Shown piece after piece: positions 44,412-52,517 of a DNA stretch of 64,000 nucleotides. Position 1 is the stretch's first letter. Each line of letters starts with the position of its first letter. The notes under the pieces are model-generated. The model made no database searches. It had not been told where the DNA came from and saw nothing but the letters and a program-made list of their open reading frames with translations. The translations under genes and the position numbers were made by a program. Source of the stretch: Thiolinea disciformis DSM 14473 (lineage in GTDB: Bacteria > Pseudomonadota > Gammaproteobacteria > Thiotrichales > Thiotrichaceae); the NCBI RefSeq assembly GCF_000371925.1, contig NZ_AQVE01000014.1, forward strand, positions 1 through 64,000, written 5' to 3'.

Positions 44412-45209
44412 TTAAGCGACGAAATGTTTTAAGGCGAATAATACTTGATCGGGTTGTTCTGCCATTAAAGCATGTCCTGCTCCTGCTAATATTTGTAGGC
44501 GTGCTTTGGGTAGTGATTGTTGAATATTGTGTAACACTTTAGGCGAGGTCATTTTGTCTAAGCTGCCTGCCAACATCAGAACAGGTTTATCCAGCGCTTT
44601 TAAACTATCCAACTCGCGCTGGTAGTTATTGCAGGCATTTAGGTCAGCAGCGAACACACCTTGGCGCTGACGTGCCATCAATTGTTGATTCATGCCTAAT
44701 AACCACAAGCCAGGGATAGCGCTACCACCCAATTGGGCGCGTGCTGAATAAGACCATTGATTGATTAACGCCGCTGCTTGCGCTTCATTATTCGCTGCTG
44801 CCTCTAGCAGAGCAGGCGACACAGGCATCGGCAAAGACGTGCCTATTAAAACGACTTTTTCAATGGCTACGGGGGTTTGCAGTGCTGTTTCAAGTGCAAT
44901 TAATGAACCCATGCTATGGCCAATTAAAATGGCTTTGTCCACGTTTAAAGCTGTTAACATAGCTTGAATCCATGCACTTAGCGCTTCAATCGAAGTCAGA
45001 GGTTCGCCCTGACTACTGCCATGTGCAGGTAAATCAGGTGCTAAGACTGGATAGCCATGATGCGCGAAATAGCGACTTTGTAAGCCCCAGCAAGAGTGAT
45101 CTTGTTGGGCGCCGTGAATAAAAACTAAGGTGGGTTTGTCGGCACTGGTTTTGAAGGTTTTACCGCCTGTATAAATAAAGGCTTCATGCTCTTGGATGAG
45201 TAGTTTCAT
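44412..45209 (-). CDS. Alpha/beta hydrolase
   Basis: A 265-residue cytosolic alpha/beta-fold hydrolase. The oxyanion region is FIHGAQQDHSCW (about 31-42), the nucleophile elbow is GHSMGS (Ser near 98), the acid is likely in LAGSLDKMTS (near 213-222) and the base is the His in AGAGHALMAEQ (near 241). It starts in a 4-base overlap with metY, so the two are co-transcribed. A serine O-acyl or thioester hydrolase serving homoserine metabolism is conceivable; the substrate is unknown. Confidence 0.85.
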   Translation of the reverse strand: MKLLIQEHEAFIYTGGKTFKTSADKPTLVFIHGAQQDHSCWGLQSRYFAHHGYPVLAPDLPAHGSSQGEPLTSIEALSAWIQAMLTALNVDKAILIGHSMGSLIALETALQTPVAIEKVVLIGTSLPMPVSPALLEAAANNEAQAAALINQWSYSARAQLGGSAIPGLWLLGMNQQLMARQRQGVFAADLNACNNYQRELDSLKALDKPVLMLAGSLDKMTSPKVLHNIQQSLPKARLQILAGAGHALMAEQPDQVLFALKHFVA

Positions 45210-46504
45210 GCGCTCACCTTAGCAGCAGCATATAAGCCACGGTTGAGATCTTCAATCAAATCACTTGGGTCTTCTAGGCCAATAGAAAGGCGGATAGTGG
45301 CGGGATGAATTCCTGCCGCGACCAATGCTTCATCCGACATGCGGAAATGCGTGGTGGACGCGGGGTGAATCACTAAAGACTTTGCATCGCCTACATTCGC
45401 TAAATGTGAAAATAAATTCAGTGCCTCGATAAACTTTTGACCAGCCATACGCCCGCCTTTGAGCGTAAAGGTGAATACCGAACCTGCACCTTTTGGTAAT
45501 AATTGCTGCGCTAATGCGTGATCAGGATGGCTTTCTAATTCAGGATAGACCACCGATTCAAGCGTTTTGCCCAATTGCGTTTCTAGATGAGCCACCACAT
45601 GACGCGTATTCTCAATATGCCGAGTCATACGCAATGATAGGGTCTCTAAACCTTGTAGAATGTGGAAAGCAGATAGTGGACTGAGACTTGCTCCAAAATC
45701 ACGTAAACCTTCACGTCGTGCCCGCAATAAAAATGCAGCAATCGGCGATTCTTCGCTGAAGACCATATCGTGGAAGCCTGAATAAGCTTGAGTGAGGGTT
45801 GGGAATTTATCAGCTTGTTTAGTCCAATCAAATGTTCCGGCATCGACTAACACACCACCAATGACCGTGCCATGCCCACACATAAACTTGGTGGCCGAGT
45901 GATAGATTAAATCTGCCCCCCATTCCGCCGGTTTGATGAGATAGGGTGTGGTTAAAGTAGAATCGACCAAGAGGGGTAAACCATGCTCATGTGCCAGCTC
46001 AGCGACTTTGGGAATATTCAACACCGATAAACTGGGATTGCCTAAGGTTTCTCCAAATAATAAGCGGGTATTGGGACGAATCGCCGCTCGCCAAGCATCC
46101 AGATTGCCGGTATCGACAAAGCTCGTTTCAATACCAAAACGTGGCAAGGTGTATTCCAATAAGTTATGCGATCCACCATATAAAGCACGACTCGCGACAA
46201 TATGACTGCCTGCACCCATCAAGGTCACAATAGCGAGATGCAAAGCGGCTTGCCCTGAGGCCGTCGTAATCGCGCCGATGGCATTTTCGAGTGCCGCTAC
46301 TCGTTCTTCCAATACCGCATTAGTCGGATTCGAGATGCGTGAATACACATGCCCACCTTGTTCCATATTGAACAAAGCGGCGGCATGATCCGCGTTTTTA
46401 AGCACAAAAGACGAGGTCAGATAAATCGGTTGGGCGCGCGCTCCAAATGGCTCATCAGGCATTTGTCCGGCGTGGAGCGAGAGCGTGTCAAATTGATAAG
46501 GCAT
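45206..46504 (-). CDS. metY: O-acetylhomoserine (or O-succinylhomoserine) sulfhydrylase
   Basis: A 432-residue PLP enzyme of the Cys/Met family that makes homocysteine from an O-acylhomoserine and sulfide. The start TLSLHAGQMPDEPFGARAQPIYLTSSF (broken here as TLSLHAGQ and ARAQPIYLTSSF), the PLP-lysine in HSATKFMCGHG, the LVDSTLTTPYL region and the C-terminal FSHLANVGDAKSLVIHPASTTH are characteristic of MetY, not of cystathionine gamma-synthase. It heads an operon with the hydrolase. No SAM riboswitch is visible in the upstream gap. Confidence 0.92.
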   Translation of the reverse strand: MPYQFDTLSLHAGQMPDEPFGARAQPIYLTSSFVLKNADHAAALFNMEQGGHVYSRISNPTNAVLEERVAALENAIGAITTASGQAALHLAIVTLMGAGSHIVASRALYGGSHNLLEYTLPRFGIETSFVDTGNLDAWRAAIRPNTRLLFGETLGNPSLSVLNIPKVAELAHEHGLPLLVDSTLTTPYLIKPAEWGADLIYHSATKFMCGHGTVIGGVLVDAGTFDWTKQADKFPTLTQAYSGFHDMVFSEESPIAAFLLRARREGLRDFGASLSPLSAFHILQGLETLSLRMTRHIENTRHVVAHLETQLGKTLESVVYPELESHPDHALAQQLLPKGAGSVFTFTLKGGRMAGQKFIEALNLFSHLANVGDAKSLVIHPASTTHFRMSDEALVAAGIHPATIRLSIGLEDPSDLIEDLNRGLYAAAKVSA

Positions 46505-46680
46505 GGGCGTTTATTGGTAGTGAAGGGAATAACCTATACTAGCCTTCTCAAGCGAATAGCTAAAGAGGCGGTGCGTTAAAACTTGGCTAATGTCGTTGTG
46601 TTTTTTCGCCAGTGCTTTATTTGATTTTTTGCAAAGTCATTGTTAAATATTATTTTTTCTCAATACTAATTGAACGTTAC

Positions 46681-46694
46681 CTGACCTATATCAA
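46681..46694. promoter_or_regulatory. FNR/Anr-like site upstream of the molybdoenzyme operon
   Basis: CTGAC-CTAT-ATCAA differs from the TTGAT-N4-ATCAA consensus at two positions in the left half. It lies about 100 bases before the start of an operon of a kind often induced without oxygen. The 291-base divergent gap 46505-46795 holds no gene. Confidence 0.35.
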
Positions 46695-46795
46695 TAAATA
46701 TTGGTTAGCAAATGCGATTGCGCAAGGTGCATTGCGGCAGAAAATTACAAACTAAACACAAATGTATCTTTGGTTTATTTTGTGAGGAGGGAGGA

Positions 46796-49105
46796 ATGCC
46801 TTTGCAATCTAAAGATTCGACGCGCAACTCGCGTCGAGCGTTTCTAAAAAGCCTAGCCGGTTCGGCGGCTTTATCTACCGTTGCGTTTATCCCTGACGCT
46901 CAAGCGCGTTTAACCCATGTTCCCCATTCGACCGAAACCCTCAAGGACTATGAGGAGCATTGGGGATTTTGTGATATGTGCTATTGGCGTTGTGGTCTAA
47001 AGGTGCGTTCCCGCGATGGTAAAGCCTTTAAAATCGATGGCAATCCTGAGCATCCCTTAAATCGTGGCGTGGTGTGTGGTAAGGGTAATGCAGGTATTCA
47101 AGTTGCTTTTGCAGAAAATCGGCTCAAGCAACCGCTGGAGCGGGTAGGGGCGCGGGGTGAAAATAAATGGCGACCTATGCCCTGGGATGAAGCCTTAGAC
47201 AAAGTAGCGCAGGAGTTGACTAAGGTTAAAGACAAGTACGGCTCACAAGCATTAGTGATGATTGGGCATGGTACTTGGGAGAAGCCGTATCATCGTTTGG
47301 CTCATGCGTTTGGCACACCCAATACTACTAGCCCTGTCTTTGGTTTGTGTTGTGGTCCGCGTGGGGTGGGTTCGATGTTGGTAACCGGACGCGAATTATC
47401 CGGCAATGAAACCATCGATCTTGAGAACTGCAAGTATTTCCTAATGATGGGGCGTAATGTCACCGAATCCTTACATAATGGTGAAACCTTAGGCTGGATT
47501 GACGGTGTAGCGAATGGTGCAAAAGTCGTTTATGTCGATCCGCGCTATACCATTACCGCCTCCAAAGCACATGAATGGTTAGCAATTCGCCCTTTGACGG
47601 ATCATGCCTTTTTATTAGCAATGATTCATGTGGTGATTAAAGAACGCTTATATGACCAAGCCTTTGTCGCCGAGTATGTTAGCGGTTTAGACGAATTAGC
47701 GGCTCGTGTGGAGAAATATACCCCCGCATGGCAGGAGTCAATCACGAGCATTCCGGCGGAGGCGGTGACCCGTATTGCCCGCGAAATGGCTAAAGCAGCC
47801 CCCAGTGTGATGGTTTATAGCCCACGGCGTCTGACGCGCTCGACTAATGATTTAGGAACGTCAATGAGTATGGCGATCTTAAATGCCTTGTTTGGTGTGT
47901 GGGATCGTAAAGGCGGGATTTTTAAACCCCAAACTATCACTATTCCTGAGATTGATCTGCCGCCTTTTCCACATGCGCATGTGAATCGTGCAGAACAACA
48001 CGGTGATTTTGACTTTTCTACAACTTCATTCGCTTTAGATGCAGAAGGCAAAGTACAACGCGCCGATGGTGCAGGTGTGATGGGACGTTGGCCTTTAGCG
48101 AATGCACAATATGGTTTAACCAATCAAATGTGGTTGGCTATGGCTAATCAGCAACCTTATCCCTTGAAAGCGTTGCTCACCGCAGGCGGAAATGGTTTCC
48201 ACAATAGCACCAATTACGACACGATTCGTCAAGCGTTGATGAATATGGATTTCTATGTGGCAGCGGATGTGATTCCGAATGAAATGAATAGCTATGCGGA
48301 TATTTTACTGCCAGAAGCCTCCTACTTAGAGCGTTATGATGATTTACAAATCGGTGGGGCACGAGAAGGCTTTGTTGCCTTGCGTGAGGCAGCTATGAAA
48401 CCTCTACACAATACCAAAGGCTCATGGGAGATTTGTAAGGAATTATCCAAGCGCTTAGGTTTGGAGGCTTATTTTCCTCACGACACTATTGAAGCCCTAT
48501 TGGATGATCGCTTGAAAAAAGCGGGCTACTCCCTCGCTGAATTGAAAGAGAAGGGCATTATCAAAAAGTCCGCTGATGATAAGGCTAATTTCCCACGCGA
48601 ATTTGGTCTGAAATCAGAGTTCCCCACACCAAGTGGCAAAATTGAATTAATCCCTAGCACCTTAAAAAATTTAGGTGCTGACCATGCCTTAGATTGGCAA
48701 GAACAAGCACGACCTACTCAACAAAACCAGTTTCATTTCACCTTTGGGCGCATTGGTTTTCATACACATGCCCGCACACAAGACAACCTCTGGTTACATG
48801 ATTTTCTCTCCGAAAATGTACTGTGGATTCATCCTGAAGCTGCCAAAGCCTTAGGCATTGCCCATGAGGATTGGGTGGAGGTGAAAGATCAAAAAGGTCG
48901 CGGCGGCAAAATCAAAGCGAAAGTCACGCCCCGTATTCGCCCTGATACGGTATTTACGGTGCATGGTTTTGGGCATTGGGATGAGCGTATGAACCTAGCC
49001 AAAGATAAGGGTTTGTCTGACTCATTATTAGCATCAGATACGATAGAACAATACATTGGTACGATTTCAATGGGTACTTCGATTGTTACTGTGAGCAAGG
49101 CATAA
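46796..49105 (+). CDS. Tat-exported molybdopterin oxidoreductase, PsrA/PhsA-like
   Basis: A 769-residue catalytic subunit of the DMSO-reductase superfamily. The twin-arginine signal has SRRAFLK (12-18) and a hydrophobic stretch to about 36. The [4Fe-4S] ligands are C59, C62, C66 and C94. A Cys in FGLCCGPRG is the probable Mo ligand. I chose ATG 46796 behind GAGGAGGGAGG, rejecting an ATG 84 bases upstream that lacks such a site. With the two next genes it makes a membrane-bound periplasmic enzyme of the thiosulfate/polysulfide reductase type. A sulfur substrate is likely but a different oxo-anion or direction of reaction cannot be ruled out. Confidence 0.85.
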   Translation: MPLQSKDSTRNSRRAFLKSLAGSAALSTVAFIPDAQARLTHVPHSTETLKDYEEHWGFCDMCYWRCGLKVRSRDGKAFKIDGNPEHPLNRGVVCGKGNAGIQVAFAENRLKQPLERVGARGENKWRPMPWDEALDKVAQELTKVKDKYGSQALVMIGHGTWEKPYHRLAHAFGTPNTTSPVFGLCCGPRGVGSMLVTGRELSGNETIDLENCKYFLMMGRNVTESLHNGETLGWIDGVANGAKVVYVDPRYTITASKAHEWLAIRPLTDHAFLLAMIHVVIKERLYDQAFVAEYVSGLDELAARVEKYTPAWQESITSIPAEAVTRIAREMAKAAPSVMVYSPRRLTRSTNDLGTSMSMAILNALFGVWDRKGGIFKPQTITIPEIDLPPFPHAHVNRAEQHGDFDFSTTSFALDAEGKVQRADGAGVMGRWPLANAQYGLTNQMWLAMANQQPYPLKALLTAGGNGFHNSTNYDTIRQALMNMDFYVAADVIPNEMNSYADILLPEASYLERYDDLQIGGAREGFVALREAAMKPLHNTKGSWEICKELSKRLGLEAYFPHDTIEALLDDRLKKAGYSLAELKEKGIIKKSADDKANFPREFGLKSEFPTPSGKIELIPSTLKNLGADHALDWQEQARPTQQNQFHFTFGRIGFHTHARTQDNLWLHDFLSENVLWIHPEAAKALGIAHEDWVEVKDQKGRGGKIKAKVTPRIRPDTVFTVHGFGHWDERMNLAKDKGLSDSLLASDTIEQYIGTISMGTSIVTVSKA

Positions 49106-49113
49106 GGAGGAAA

Positions 49114-49866
49114 ATGATGGTTGCAAAATATGTCATGCTCGCTGATACCACGCGCTGCATTAACTGTAAAGCTTGTGAAGTGGCTTGTCGTGCGGAATGG
49201 GATACGCCAATGGGCTTTACCCGCGATTGGGTGAAAGAGGTGGAGTACGTAAATGCTAAAGGTTTACCTGAGGTGCAATTATTCCCAGGTCGCTGTCAGC
49301 ATTGTGATGATCCACCTTGTGTGGAGGCTTGCCCTTCGGGTGCTTCATGGAAACGTGAAGATGGGATTGTCTTGGTCGATCACGAAACCTGTTCAGGCTG
49401 TGAGTTGTGTGTGCCTGCTTGTCCTTATGAGGCGCGTTGGCTGAATCCGGTGACTAATACCATTAGCAAATGTACCTTTTGCCAGCCACGCATTGATAAA
49501 GGTTTAGAGCCTGCTTGTGTGCAAACTTGTGTGGGACATGCGTTGATTTTTGGTGATGCTAATGATCCGAATTCAGTCGTGTCCCAATTGTTGAAAGAGA
49601 AAGAGTGGCAGCGTTTAGTCACAGATGAAGTCAATATTGGCCCGAATCATTATTACTTCACGGATGGTAAAGCCATTCCTCAAGAGGTTATGCCCAAACG
49701 CAATGAACACTATTTAGCAGGAACAGTGATTGAGAAGGTGCTGAATCCTGTCGCCAAACTCGGTTTGGGTGGCATGGTTGCGGTGTTTGCTCTGGCAGGC
49801 GTGAAAAAGTTAGTGGATAGGCGTAAACAAGTGGGCATACAGGAGGGTAATCATGAGCAACACTAA
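49114..49866 (+). CDS. Four-cluster Fe-S electron-transfer subunit
   Basis: A 250-residue ferredoxin-like subunit. Cys motifs are CINCKACEVAC (about 16-26), CQHCDDPPCVEAC (about 61-73), CSGCELCVPAC (about 94-104) and a later CTFCQPR with CVQTC (about 120-140): sixteen ligands for four [4Fe-4S] clusters. A C-terminal membrane helix (LGLGGMVAVFALAGV) resembles FdnH/FdoH. It bridges the molybdenum subunit and the cytochrome b. The start after AAGGAGGAAA is strong, and the 3' end overlaps the cytochrome gene by 14 bases. Confidence 0.92.
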   Translation: MMVAKYVMLADTTRCINCKACEVACRAEWDTPMGFTRDWVKEVEYVNAKGLPEVQLFPGRCQHCDDPPCVEACPSGASWKREDGIVLVDHETCSGCELCVPACPYEARWLNPVTNTISKCTFCQPRIDKGLEPACVQTCVGHALIFGDANDPNSVVSQLLKEKEWQRLVTDEVNIGPNHYYFTDGKAIPQEVMPKRNEHYLAGTVIEKVLNPVAKLGLGGMVAVFALAGVKKLVDRRKQVGIQEGNHEQH

Positions 49867-50590
49867 ACAAGGCGCGAGTACTAAAATCAAAATTCGTACT
49901 AAAGATGTGATTGCGATTCACTGGTTCAATGCCTTTTTCTGGTTAGTATTAGTGATAAGTGGCTTTGGGATTATTTCGGGCGATTTTGTGCGTTTAGTAC
50001 CGACGGCATGGTCATCCTTCATGCAAAACCTCGTGGGTGGTAATGCCAATCTCGCGCTCCTGCATGGTATTGGCGGTATGGTCTGGGCGGCTGTTATTGC
50101 TATCTATGCACTGCTAAATGCGCGACGCGTAGTCTTACCCTTTTTAAAAAATGTGCTAGTACTCACCCCGATGGCAGCTTTGCGTGATATGTGGTCAATG
50201 ACAGTGACCTTAGCGCATTTATTTGGCTTAATGAAAAATACCCCTGTGCCACCCCAAGGGCGTTATAACGGCGCACAACGTCTATTAGGCACCATGATTA
50301 TCGGCTGCTCGCTATTAATTGCCATGAGTGGTATGTATTTATTCTGGGGGCCGAAGCTACTGAGTTTTGCTAGCAATCCTTTATATGGCGAACTATTCCG
50401 TTGGGCATTGGTTGCGCATCAAGCAGCCGTTGTTCTAGTCTTGATTGGCTTAGTCGCACATATTTACTTTGCCGTGGTGGAAGAACGCGAATCCCTAGAG
50501 ACCATGAAAAGTGGTTATGCCGAGATAGCGTTTATTCAGCACCACAATCCTTTGTGGTATGAAGAACTGAAACGCGACGGTAAGGTGTGA
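49853..50590 (+). CDS. Cytochrome b membrane subunit (FdnI/PhsC-like)
   Basis: A 245-residue membrane protein with four or five helices and His ligands in IAIHWFNAFFW (near 24), LLHGIGGM (near 70), VAHQAAVV (near 189) and LVAHIYFAVVEE (near 203). Di-heme b subunits of this group pass electrons between quinol and the Fe-S subunit. It is a b-type protein and not NrfD-like, which separates the complex from the SoeABC sulfite dehydrogenase. The gene is third in the operon. Confidence 0.88.
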   Translation: MSNTKQGASTKIKIRTKDVIAIHWFNAFFWLVLVISGFGIISGDFVRLVPTAWSSFMQNLVGGNANLALLHGIGGMVWAAVIAIYALLNARRVVLPFLKNVLVLTPMAALRDMWSMTVTLAHLFGLMKNTPVPPQGRYNGAQRLLGTMIIGCSLLIAMSGMYLFWGPKLLSFASNPLYGELFRWALVAHQAAVVLVLIGLVAHIYFAVVEERESLETMKSGYAEIAFIQHHNPLWYEELKRDGKV

Positions 50591-50629
50591 CCAGAGTTTG
50601 AGTTCGGTGGGGTGAGTGTAAGGATTCAT

Positions 50630-50649
50630 CCTAGCATTTCCATGCTGGG
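50630..50649 (+). terminator. Possible terminator after the molybdoenzyme operon
   Basis: CCTAGCA and TGCTGGG form a 7-bp stem (one T:G pair) with a TTTCCA loop, 40 bases past the cytochrome b stop. The following TTTGG is a poor T run. Confidence 0.4.
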
Positions 50650-50723
50650 GTTTGGTAGTAACCCATTCGACTGACAAATTATGCTAGACTGGGGTTATTA
50701 GCCAATACTACCTTGCCTCTACT

Positions 50724-52319
50724 ATGACCCAAACAGCAAAACGCAAAAAGCTCCCCATCGGTATTCAAACCTTGCGTGAAATTCGTGAGGAGGGATATTA
50801 CTATGTGGATAAAACTCCCATCGCTCTGGATTTAGTCAAGGGTGGTAAATACTACTTTCTCTCGCGTCCGCGTCGTTTTGGTAAAAGCTTGTTTTTAGAT
50901 ACCTTAAAAGAATTGTTTGAGGGCAATGAAGCCTTATTCAAAGGGTTAGCCGCCGAAAGTCAATGGAACTGGTCGGTAAAATATCCTGTAGTGCGGTTTA
51001 GTTTTGGTAGTACTAATTTTAATCATCCTCAAAGCATACAAGATGCTTTACATCGGCAACTTACCTATTTTGAAAAAGTTTGGCAGATAGAAAAGCCTTT
51101 GCCTGATGCTGCGGGTCGTTTTGCGGATTTGATTGTCCACTTACACGAAAAGACTTCCTTACCCGTCGTGGTGTTGATTGATGAATACGACAAACCGATT
51201 CTGGATGCTTTATTAAAACCTGAGATTGCCCGCAATAATCGTGATTTCTTAAGAGGATTTTACGCCACTATTAAGGACTATGACGCGCATATTAAATTTA
51301 GTTTTTTAACAGGCGTCAGTAAGTTTTCTAAGGTGAGCTTATTTTCAGGCTTGAATAATTTATATGACATTACTTTAGACCCTAAGTACTCAACTATTTG
51401 TGGTTATACTGATAATGATTTAGATACCTTGTTTGCAATAGAGTTGGAAGGATTAGATCGAGATAAAATTAGAGAGTGGTATAATGGTTATCATTGGTTA
51501 GGTGAGGGCGTTTATAATCCGTTTGATATTCTTCAGTTATTTAAACGTCGAGAGTTTGATAATTACTGGTTTGAGACGGGGACACCCACATTCTTAGTTG
51601 ATTTGCTCTTTTCGCGTAAAGTACCGACCCTACGCTTAGATCGCATGATTACCAGTAGTAGCGTGATTTCAAGTTTTGAAATTGAGAAAATTGCTACCGA
51701 AGCATTATTATTTCAAACAGGCTATTTAACCATCAAAAATAGTCAGCGTGCGGGCGGGCAGACTTTTTATACCTTAGGTTATCCTAATAGAGAAGTGTAT
51801 CAAAGCCTGAATGAAAGCTTATTGGCGGCATTAGTCGATACACCTGAGCAAAGTCAGAATACGTTACGCCTATATGAGCTATTGTTGCAAAATGACTTTA
51901 CAGGCTTAAGACAGTTATTTCATAGCTTTTTCGCTAGTATTCCTTATCACTGGTACTCCAATAATGATATTAAAAATTATGAAGGCTATTATGCCAGTGT
52001 ATTTTATTCCTACTTTGCCTCATTAGGTTTAGATGTCATCGTGGAAGATAGTACTAATCTGGGGCGTATAGATATGACCTTACGCTTTAATCAGCAGGTC
52101 TATTTATTTGAATTTAAAGTGGTAGAGTTAGTACCTGAGGGTGAGGCTTTACAGCAGATCAAAGATAAAGGTTATGCTGAAAAATATAAGGGCTTGGGAC
52201 AGCCGATTCATTTAATTGGTGTGGAGTTTAGTAAAGAGAATCGAAATATTGTAAGTTTTGTAGTGGAGGGTGATGCGCCAGAAGCGTTGAGCGGTTGTCA
52301 TAATAGTGTACAAATATAG
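50724..52319 (+). CDS. AAA-ATPase-like protein with PD-(D/E)XK nuclease domain
   Basis: A 531-residue protein of the DUF-type AAA-ATPase_like/PDDEXK_9 family. The N-terminal part has KLPIGIQTLREIREEGYYYVDKT (in pieces, LPIGIQTLREI and YYYVDKT) and the Walker-like RPRRFGKS (about 47-54). VVLIDEYDKPIL (about 151) is a Walker B-like strand. The C-terminal nuclease core has IDMTL (D450) and FEFKV (E463, K465). Such proteins are numerous in host-associated and filamentous bacteria, with no settled function; defence or mobile-element roles are proposed. Its last ~8 codons (CHNSVQI) come from an IS1 scar, so the natural end was probably near VSFVVE. Confidence 0.85.
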   Translation: MTQTAKRKKLPIGIQTLREIREEGYYYVDKTPIALDLVKGGKYYFLSRPRRFGKSLFLDTLKELFEGNEALFKGLAAESQWNWSVKYPVVRFSFGSTNFNHPQSIQDALHRQLTYFEKVWQIEKPLPDAAGRFADLIVHLHEKTSLPVVVLIDEYDKPILDALLKPEIARNNRDFLRGFYATIKDYDAHIKFSFLTGVSKFSKVSLFSGLNNLYDITLDPKYSTICGYTDNDLDTLFAIELEGLDRDKIREWYNGYHWLGEGVYNPFDILQLFKRREFDNYWFETGTPTFLVDLLFSRKVPTLRLDRMITSSSVISSFEIEKIATEALLFQTGYLTIKNSQRAGGQTFYTLGYPNREVYQSLNESLLAALVDTPEQSQNTLRLYELLLQNDFTGLRQLFHSFFASIPYHWYSNNDIKNYEGYYASVFYSYFASLGLDVIVEDSTNLGRIDMTLRFNQQVYLFEFKVVELVPEGEALQQIKDKGYAEKYKGLGQPIHLIGVEFSKENRNIVSFVVEGDAPEALSGCHNSVQI

Positions 52320-52462
52320 GCACGCTCGTAGCGGAGAATCTCGTTATCGTTGTCGCGATTGCTTACGTAGTTTGAGATCCTACTCAAGAATAATAGGCAC
52401 TTCTTCCCTTAATTTAGAGGGGCGGAAGGGTAAAAAAGATATGAACTCTACTGAATTCCTTT
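52285..52462 (+). mobile_element. IS1 InsA scar fused to the 3' end of the preceding gene
   Basis: A frame shifted by one relative to the nuclease gene reads YKYRHARSGESRYRCRDCLRSL and then runs to a TAA at 52462. It matches InsA (IYKHGYARSGEPRYRCRDC) at the same positions as the copy at 1-169, with Cys residues kept. The segment before it, CHNS, in the nuclease frame corresponds to CQSAS of InsA, so a small deletion fused the two. It is a decayed fragment without InsB. Confidence 0.7.
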
Positions 52463-52517
52463 AATCGCAAGCACAGAGTTTACTGTGCCTGCCTCTGCGC
52501 TTATAAAACTAAGATCC

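Noticed and set aside
46505-46795. Possible SAM riboswitch in front of metY
   Set aside because: No conserved SAM-I or SAM-II core was recognised in the gap; no call without a structural search.
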